A DNA stretch of 13,609 bases from Nanobdellota archaeon (GTDB lineage Archaea > Nanobdellota > Nanobdellia > Pacearchaeales > GW2011-AR1). The position numbers and the translations under genes are program-made. Positions within the stretch are counted from its first letter, which is position 1, and each line of letters starts with the position of its first letter. The notes beneath the pieces are model-generated. The model saw only the letters and a list, made by a program, of their open reading frames with translations. It did no database searches and was not told the DNA's origin. Shown in pieces: positions 6,959-10,878 of this stretch. The stretch is from the NCBI GenBank assembly GCA_018901675.1, contig JAHIEH010000003.1:1-13609 (forward strand), given 5' to 3'.

Positions 6959-7795
6959 ATGGACATCAAAAAAATACACTGGATAGGCATTGGCGCAGGG
7001 CTGATAGTTGTAATTGCAAGTTTGTTTTTTATGGAAGAAAAATGGTTTTTTCTTGTTTTTGGCATAGGGGTGGTTATTGGAGTAATCCCTTTTGTTTTTA
7101 CTTTGGTTAATGAATCAAAAATTGCTTCTGAAAAAGAAGAGATGTTCCTGGAGTTTGCCAGAAATCTTGTAGAGAGTGTAAAAACAGGAACGCCAATAAG
7201 CAAAAGCATAATCAATCTAAAAGGAAAGCCCTATGGAAGCCTAAGCAGCCATATAAATAAATTAGCAAACCAGATTTCACTTGGAATTCCTTTAAGCACT
7301 GCTTTGCAGATTTTTTCCCGAGATGTGGATAATCCGACTGTTTCAAGAGCACTGACTTTGATAGGGCAGGCAGAGAAAGCCGGCGGGGAAATAGGGGAAA
7401 TATTAGAAGCAGTTGCAGGGGCAGTCAGCATGACTGACAAACTGAAAAAAGAAAGAAAAGCGACTATTTCCACACTTGTTGTGCAGGGGTATATAATCTT
7501 CTTTATTTTTATGATAATTGTTTTAGTAATGCAGTTTAAAATTCTGCCGATGCTGTCAGGAATCGCAGCTCCAGGAGGGGGTATAGGAGTAGCAGGCATA
7601 GGCGGGGAAGGTGGGGGAGTGGATTCAGCGGCATTATCAAACTCTTTTTTATATCTGCTTTTAATACAGGGTTTTTTCAGCGGATTAGCAATAGGGGAAC
7701 TTGCAGACGGGAATCTTAAAGCAGGAGTGAAACATTCTTTTGCTCTGATGCTGAGCGCCTTTTTGGTTTCAGCAACTGCAAATTTATTTTTATAA
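6959..7795 (+). CDS. TadB/FlaJ-like pilus platform membrane protein (second of pair)
   Basis: A 278-residue protein with two N-terminal membrane helices (about 8-25 and 29-50). A cytoplasmic T2SSF domain spans about 60-165, with EMFLEFARNLVESVKTGTPI, ISLGIPLSTALQIF and GQAEKAGGEIGEILE. Three further membrane helices lie at about 170-198, 226-246 and 258-278. A glycine-rich loop (203-220) joins helices 3 and 4 and is unusual for the family. It is co-transcribed with the preceding platform gene (18-nt gap). The two proteins probably form a heteromeric platform as TadB and TadC do in Tad systems, in place of a single larger FlaJ. Which of the two corresponds to TadB cannot be decided here. Confidence 0.85.
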   Translation: MDIKKIHWIGIGAGLIVVIASLFFMEEKWFFLVFGIGVVIGVIPFVFTLVNESKIASEKEEMFLEFARNLVESVKTGTPISKSIINLKGKPYGSLSSHINKLANQISLGIPLSTALQIFSRDVDNPTVSRALTLIGQAEKAGGEIGEILEAVAGAVSMTDKLKKERKATISTLVVQGYIIFFIFMIIVLVMQFKILPMLSGIAAPGGGIGVAGIGGEGGGVDSAALSNSFLYLLLIQGFFSGLAIGELADGNLKAGVKHSFALMLSAFLVSATANLFL

Positions 7796-7842
7796 AGAGT
7801 TTAGAGGATTGATTATTAAAAATTGTAAAAATATATGTAAGA

Positions 7843-7850
7843 TATAAAAA
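7843..7850 (+). promoter_or_regulatory. Putative TATA box of the gene at 7872
   Basis: TATAAAAA is centred 25-26 nt before the ATG at 7872. It is among the best TATA matches in the window, and would separate this gene transcriptionally from the platform pair. Confidence 0.5.
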
Positions 7851-7871
7851 CTCAGATTTGTTATCACAATT

Positions 7872-8576
7872 ATGGATAAAAGGGGTTCTCATGTGGGGAT
7901 GATGCTGTCATTTGTCGTATTTGTAACTTTTCTTGTTTTTATTTATTCTATAACACAACCTGCTTTAAAAAAAGAAGGAGACAAAGAAACTATCTTAAAT
8001 TTTTTAAAAACAGAATTGGTTAAACGGGTTTCTGCAAACCTCACGAGTTATTCTATAAACATAGAGGGTGCCTCTGGGCTTCAAGGAGAAAAAAACTGTT
8101 TTATCATTGCTAATATTCTGGAGTTTAAGGATGAGAATGTTATTGTCAAAGATGAGGGTGGCAGTTTGATTGGCGTTACTTCATCAGCGGATAAATCAGA
8201 ATTAAAAATTGATTGGAATGACCAAAGCAAAAAATTTTTCAAGATTTATTATTCAAAAGAAAACTTACTCAAAAAACCAGCATCTAATGATGTATGCAAG
8301 AATATAGTGGGGGAATACACCAAGAGGGGGATAAAAACTGATTTGTATGTTTTTGAGGAGAAGATGAAGAATATTTTAGATGAGGATTATGCTAAATTAA
8401 AAAACGACTTTGGAGTTCCTGAAAATACTGAATTCAGTATTGAATTTAAAAGCCAAAAAGGCGGTTTTCAAGATGAACTTCCTTCAACAAATGTTTATGC
8501 AGAGGAAATCCCAATCCAGTATGTTGATGAACAGGCAAATATAAACACAGACAAAATAATTGTGAGAGTTTGGTAA
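7872..8576 (+). CDS. Membrane-anchored pilin-like/pseudopilin protein
   Basis: A 234-residue protein with a short basic N-terminus (MDKRG) followed by SHVGMMLSFVVFVTFLVFIYSI, a single membrane helix at about 8-27. The rest is a large soluble, mostly polar domain of mixed helix and strand. KRG before the helix could be a prepilin-type cleavage site, though Gly9 and Met residues in the helix make this less clear than in the first two genes. I recognise no named domain. Its position directly after the platform pair suggests a structural or pseudopilin component of the same machine, with the large domain outside the cell. It has its own predicted TATA box. Confidence 0.65.
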   Translation: MDKRGSHVGMMLSFVVFVTFLVFIYSITQPALKKEGDKETILNFLKTELVKRVSANLTSYSINIEGASGLQGEKNCFIIANILEFKDENVIVKDEGGSLIGVTSSADKSELKIDWNDQSKKFFKIYYSKENLLKKPASNDVCKNIVGEYTKRGIKTDLYVFEEKMKNILDEDYAKLKNDFGVPENTEFSIEFKSQKGGFQDELPSTNVYAEEIPIQYVDEQANINTDKIIVRVW

Positions 8577-8612
8577 ATAAAGAAATTGACTAAAATTTCG
8601 CTATGTCAAGAA

Positions 8613-8625
8613 TCTTTTTTATTTT
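8613..8625 (+). terminator. Possible T-tract terminator after the gene at 7872
   Basis: TCTTTTTTATTTT begins 37 nt after the stop codon. Archaeal polymerase can terminate at T-rich tracts without a hairpin. The tract also lies in the P3 hairpin loop, so its role is ambiguous. Confidence 0.3.
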
Positions 8626-8676
8626 GTATGAGATTCTTGAGCACATTCAGAAACTAAAAGTTTCTGATGTCTCCAC

Positions 8677-8694
8677 AGCAAGCTAAGGAGTATT
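8677..8694. repeat. 18-nt direct repeat, copy 1
   Basis: AGCAAGCTAAGGAGTATT is identical to 8755-8772, with starts 78 nt apart. Flanking bases differ, so it is not a simple long duplication. Similar but degenerate cores occur, inverted, at 5268-5283 and in the loop at 1851-1870. Confidence 0.75.
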
Positions 8695-8738
8695 TTCCAC
8701 GAAATTTTTTGCTTCGCAACCATCAATTTCAGTCTTTC

Positions 8739-8785
8739 CAAATCTGACTATCAAAGCAAGCTAAGGAGTATTAAACCCAGATTTG
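8739..8785. repeat. Stem-loop carrying the second 18-nt repeat copy
   Basis: CAAATCTG at 8739-8746 pairs with CAGATTTG at 8778-8785. The 31-nt loop contains copy 2 of the 18-nt repeat (8755-8772). This is the same design as the hairpin at 1830-1891, where a core-like sequence is also held in the loop of a TTTG-containing stem. Confidence 0.55.
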
Positions 8786-8812
8786 AAAATCAAAGTGAAA
8801 TGAATAAAAAGA

Positions 8813-8820
8813 TTATAAAG
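8813..8820 (+). promoter_or_regulatory. Putative TATA box upstream of 8841
   Basis: TTATAAAG is centred about 25 nt before the ATG at 8841. It gives either a leaderless transcript for the 66-codon ORF or the start of a roughly 197-nt leader for the gene at 9038. Confidence 0.45.
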
Positions 8821-8840
8821 AGGAAGAAAGTTATAATAAC

Positions 8841-9041
8841 ATGAAAATACAAAAATTAGAAATTTTTGTCCTTCCAAAACAAGAAGTTTTAGAAGAAACA
8901 GGAAGTTTATGGAAAATAAGAAATTTTCCATCTCATTCAAAACCATTGGTTTTGAAGATTTTGCCTTTTAAACTTACAGCAGAACAAAGTTCCGCTGTCC
9001 CTCAAATACTTCGTGTTCGAGGCAAAAGAGATTTAAAATGA
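8841..9041 (+). CDS. Doubtful 66-residue ORF overlapping the next gene
   Basis: An open frame with an ATG at the leaderless distance from a TATA-like box. It overlaps the next start by ATGA (9038-9041), as in translational coupling. Against it: the protein has no recognisable domain and its C-terminal half looks unlike a folded protein. That half uses CGT/CGA arginine codons where neighbours use AGA. The DNA also contains strong inverted repeats: TCAAAACCA-T-TGGTTTTGA at 8937-8955, ACAGC...GCTGT at 8976-8998 with an inner GAAC/GTTC, and CCTC/GAGG at 9000-9022. It may instead be a structured 5' leader. Both readings are kept open. Confidence 0.35.
   Translation: MKIQKLEIFVLPKQEVLEETGSLWKIRNFPSHSKPLVLKILPFKLTAEQSSAVPQILRVRGKRDLK
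8937..9022 (+). repeat. Three consecutive hairpins before the gene at 9038
   Basis: Hairpin 1: 8937-8945/8947-8955, nearly perfect. Hairpin 2: 8976-8980/8994-8998 plus 8982-8985/8989-8992, with one A-C mismatch and a 3-nt loop. Hairpin 3: 9000-9003/9019-9022, short, with a TACTTC..GTTCG loop resembling the loop at 1854-1869. They could be a leader structure, or a decayed further copy of the dispersed element. Confidence 0.45.
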
Positions 9042-9478
9042 AAAACAAAAGAGGATGGATAAGAATTGTTGAAGCATTTGTTGCACTCCTATTGATAATC
9101 GGTGTTTTGCTGATAGTCATAAATAAAGGTTATCTTGGAAAAAGTGATATCTCTGAAAAAGTTTATGAAGCAGAAAAATCAGTTTTAAGAGAGATTGAGT
9201 TAAATGATAGTCTTAGAAAGGAGATTTTAGGGGTAGACCTGCCTGCTGAAGGAGGGGTTAAATTGGATGATGATAAGATGCCTCAGGATGTCAAAAAGAA
9301 AATAATAAACTGGGTGCCTAGTTATCTTGAATGCACAGCAAAATTATGCAGGATGGATGAGTTGTGCAAAATGGATAGTTATCTTGATAAAGAAGTTTAT
9401 GCAAAATCGGTGGGAATAACTGCAACTTTGCAGAATTATTCTCCAAGAAAATTAACATTATTTTGCTGGGAAAAATAG
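9038..9478 (+). CDS. Pilin-like membrane-anchored protein
   Basis: A 146-residue protein beginning MKNKRGWIRIVEAFVALLLI, with one membrane helix at about 9-28 and a glutamate near its start. This resembles a prepilin-type N-terminus cut after KRG. The soluble part has three closely spaced cysteines around residues 107-116 and one in the C-terminal FCWEK. The RGWIRIVEAF start and PRKLTLFCWEK end are features I associate with uncharacterised pilin-like proteins of DPANN archaea, from memory. It is the fifth pilin-like product in the window. It ends 9 nt before archease, so the two are probably co-transcribed, though functionally unrelated. Confidence 0.72.
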   Translation: MKNKRGWIRIVEAFVALLLIIGVLLIVINKGYLGKSDISEKVYEAEKSVLREIELNDSLRKEILGVDLPAEGGVKLDDDKMPQDVKKKIINWVPSYLECTAKLCRMDELCKMDSYLDKEVYAKSVGITATLQNYSPRKLTLFCWEK

Positions 9479-9487
9479 GCATCAAAA

Positions 9488-9895
9488 ATGGAAAAATTCA
9501 AATTTCTTGAGCATACTGCTGATGTAAAGTTTCAGGCTTATGGAAAAAGCTTAGAAGAGGCTTTTGTTAATTCTAGCCTGGCTTTAAAAGAAGTTATGTT
9601 TGGGAAAATTAAAATAAAAAGCAAGATAAAGAAAAAAATTAAAATAAATGCCAAAGATAATGAAGGATTACTATACAGGTTTTTAGAGCAGTTTTTATAT
9701 TTGCTAGATGCTGAAAATTTTGTTTTTAATAAAGTTAAAATCAAGATTAAAGATGATAAGTTAGAAGCGGATGTAGTGGGGGATAAAGCTAAAAATTATA
9801 AGTTTACAAATAATGTTAAAGCTGTTACTTATAACCAGATGTTTGTGAAGCAAGAGAGGAATAAATTTATAACACAAGTTGTGGTGGATGTTTAG
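9488..9895 (+). CDS. Archease, RtcB RNA ligase activator
   Basis: A 135-residue protein of normal family length. The N-terminal FLEHTADVKF motif contains the metal-binding Asp12. The helix EGLLYRFLEQFLYLLDAENF (about 59-78) and the C-terminal KAVTYNQM and VVVDV (Asp134) are typical. The usual His of the KAVTYH motif is Asn here. Archease promotes guanylation and multiple turnover of RtcB, the ligase that joins tRNA halves after intron removal. The familiar archease-rtcB operon is modified here. A 19-codon ORF resembling an RtcB start follows after 1 nt, then a LAGLIDADG gene, then the full rtcB about 1 kb on. Confidence 0.93.
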   Translation: MEKFKFLEHTADVKFQAYGKSLEEAFVNSSLALKEVMFGKIKIKSKIKKKIKINAKDNEGLLYRFLEQFLYLLDAENFVFNKVKIKIKDDKLEADVVGDKAKNYKFTNNVKAVTYNQMFVKQERNKFITQVVVDV

Positions 9896-9896
9896 G

Positions 9897-9956
9897 ATGG
9901 CAGAAATTAAGAAAATCTCTGCGAATGAATGGAAAATTGAGAAAACTTCCAGATAA
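9897..9956 (+). pseudogene. Possible rtcB N-terminal remnant (19 codons)
   Basis: The ATG is one base after the archease stop. The peptide MAEIKKISANEWKIEKTSR ends at TAA (9954-9956). It aligns with the start of the RtcB encoded downstream (LKKVGEYEYELPKTGKM) and with the basic-K-x-x-W-E-I-P-K pattern of archaeal RtcB N-termini. The reading is that an rtcB start lay here, translationally coupled to archease, and was cut off. Alternatives are a chance short ORF or a conserved small peptide. The likeness rests on about 16 residues and is suggestive only. Confidence 0.45.
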
Positions 9957-9964
9957 ACATAAGG

Positions 9965-9972
9965 TATTTAAA
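9965..9972 (+). promoter_or_regulatory. TATA box of the free-standing endonuclease gene
   Basis: TATTTAAA starts exactly 29 nt before the ATG at 9994. The identical octamer starts exactly 29 nt before the RtcB ATG at 10879. This is a leaderless arrangement. Confidence 0.55.
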
Positions 9973-9993
9973 CAACTCTTTCTTAGATAGTTA

Positions 9994-10860
9994 ATGAAAA
10001 TTGATGAAAATCTTGCTGCAGTTCATGCTTATTTATGTGCTGATGGGTATGTTACTACAAATAATAAATGGAAGTATTATAGAGCAGGATTAAGAAATAC
10101 AAATTTAATCTTATTGGAAGATTTTCAAGAAAGATTTGAAAAAGTTTTTGGTAGTAAACCGACTATCAGAAAAGACAGAAGATGCGAAAAATGTTCAAAA
10201 GAAATTTATGAAAAGTTAACTGAAAAATTTGGCAGTTTTTATTCTTGGGAATGGAGAATGCCTAAATTAAATTTAAAGTTAAGCAGAATTTGGCTTAGGG
10301 CTTATTTTGATTGCGAGGGGTGGGTTTTCTGCAAAAAGCGCCAGAATAGACATATTGGGGTTGATTGTGTTAATGAAATTGGACTAAACCAAGTGATTGA
10401 CGCTCTTAATAGATTAGGGATTAAATCAGTTAAAAAATTTAATGCGAAGAGGAAAATATACAGAATACTTATCTACAGCAAGGAGAATTTGCAAAGATTT
10501 AAAGATAAAGTTGGATTCTTACATCCTGAGAAAAATAAAAAACTGAATGAAGTACTAGAAGATTTTGTTGTCTATGAATGGGATTTTCCGAAAAATGTAA
10601 AAAAATGTAAAAAATTTGTCTTTAATCTGCTTAAAGATAAAACTAGAATTAAGAAACCTCGTTATGCAAGAATAATCTCAAGGGAAGAAGTAAATCTAAA
10701 AAGGTTACAGAAGTTATTAAAAGAATTCTTTGATGTTGAAAGCAACTATCATAAATCAGTTAATGGAATCGGAACGATTTATTACGAATTAAATATAAAT
10801 AGGAAGGAAGAAGTCAAAAAGTTAATAAAATTGGGGTTAATCCCAAACTTATTTAAATAG
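9994..10860 (+). CDS. Free-standing LAGLIDADG homing endonuclease
   Basis: A 288-residue protein with two LAGLIDADG-type helices about 90 residues apart, as in monomeric double-motif enzymes. The first is LAAVHAYLCADGYV (7-20, acidic Asp17). The second is IWLRAYFDCEGWV (99-111, acidic Glu108). Each is followed by a basic, beta-rich DNA-binding half. CEKCSKE (64-70) holds two cysteines that might bind metal. No intein splicing blocks A, B, F or G are present, so it is not an intein. The length beyond residue 200 suggests an extra C-terminal domain. It sits between a possible rtcB start fragment and the intact rtcB, and its 3' end carries the rtcB TATA box. It may be a mobile gene inserted at the archease-rtcB junction. 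Its target is unknown. Confidence 0.85.
   Translation: MKIDENLAAVHAYLCADGYVTTNNKWKYYRAGLRNTNLILLEDFQERFEKVFGSKPTIRKDRRCEKCSKEIYEKLTEKFGSFYSWEWRMPKLNLKLSRIWLRAYFDCEGWVFCKKRQNRHIGVDCVNEIGLNQVIDALNRLGIKSVKKFNAKRKIYRILIYSKENLQRFKDKVGFLHPEKNKKLNEVLEDFVVYEWDFPKNVKKCKKFVFNLLKDKTRIKKPRYARIISREEVNLKRLQKLLKEFFDVESNYHKSVNGIGTIYYELNINRKEEVKKLIKLGLIPNLFK
10850..10857 (+). promoter_or_regulatory. TATA box of rtcB inside the endonuclease 3' end
   Basis: TATTTAAA starts 29 nt before the ATG at 10879. It overlaps the last codons of the LAGLIDADG gene, whose stop is 10858-10860. This gives rtcB its own leaderless transcript, independent of archease. Confidence 0.55.
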
Positions 10861-10878
10861 AATAAAACTAGCTGAAAA

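Larger units (their letters stand above)
8582..8730. ncRNA. Candidate multi-stem structured RNA or element (copy C)
   Basis: Five stems can be drawn without conflict: P1 8582-8589/8723-8730 (GAAATTGA/TCAATTTC), P2 8592-8600/8700-8708 (AAAATTTCG/CGAAATTTT), P3 8606-8615/8631-8640 (TCAAGAATCT/AGATTCTTGA), P4 8648-8655/8659-8666 (CAGAAACT/AGTTTCTG) and P5 8709-8712/8716-8719 (TTGC/GCAA). An 18-nt repeat occupies the unpaired strand after P4. The strand is uncertain because a fold like this is nearly symmetric. Matching to copy A favours the minus strand. It could be a non-coding RNA, a transposon-like element, or a termination/processing region after 8576. Confidence 0.5.

Noticed and set aside
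2016..7795. Archaellum (fla) operon
   Set aside because: The ATPase and the T2SSF proteins would fit, but FlaF, FlaG, FlaH and true archaellins are absent and the platform is split into two genes as in Tad-type systems.
8677..8772. CRISPR-like array
   Set aside because: There are only two copies of an 18-nt repeat, the interval between them is filled with unrelated hairpins, and no cas gene is in the window.
10593..10616. AAAAATGTAAAAA short tandem run in the endonuclease gene
   Set aside because: It is low-complexity A-rich coding sequence for lysines. No structural or regulatory meaning is apparent.
9994..10860. The endonuclease ORF as a third intein or a degenerate rtcB segment
   Set aside because: It has its own start, stop and TATA box, no splicing blocks, and no RtcB motifs. 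It reads as a free-standing LAGLIDADG gene.
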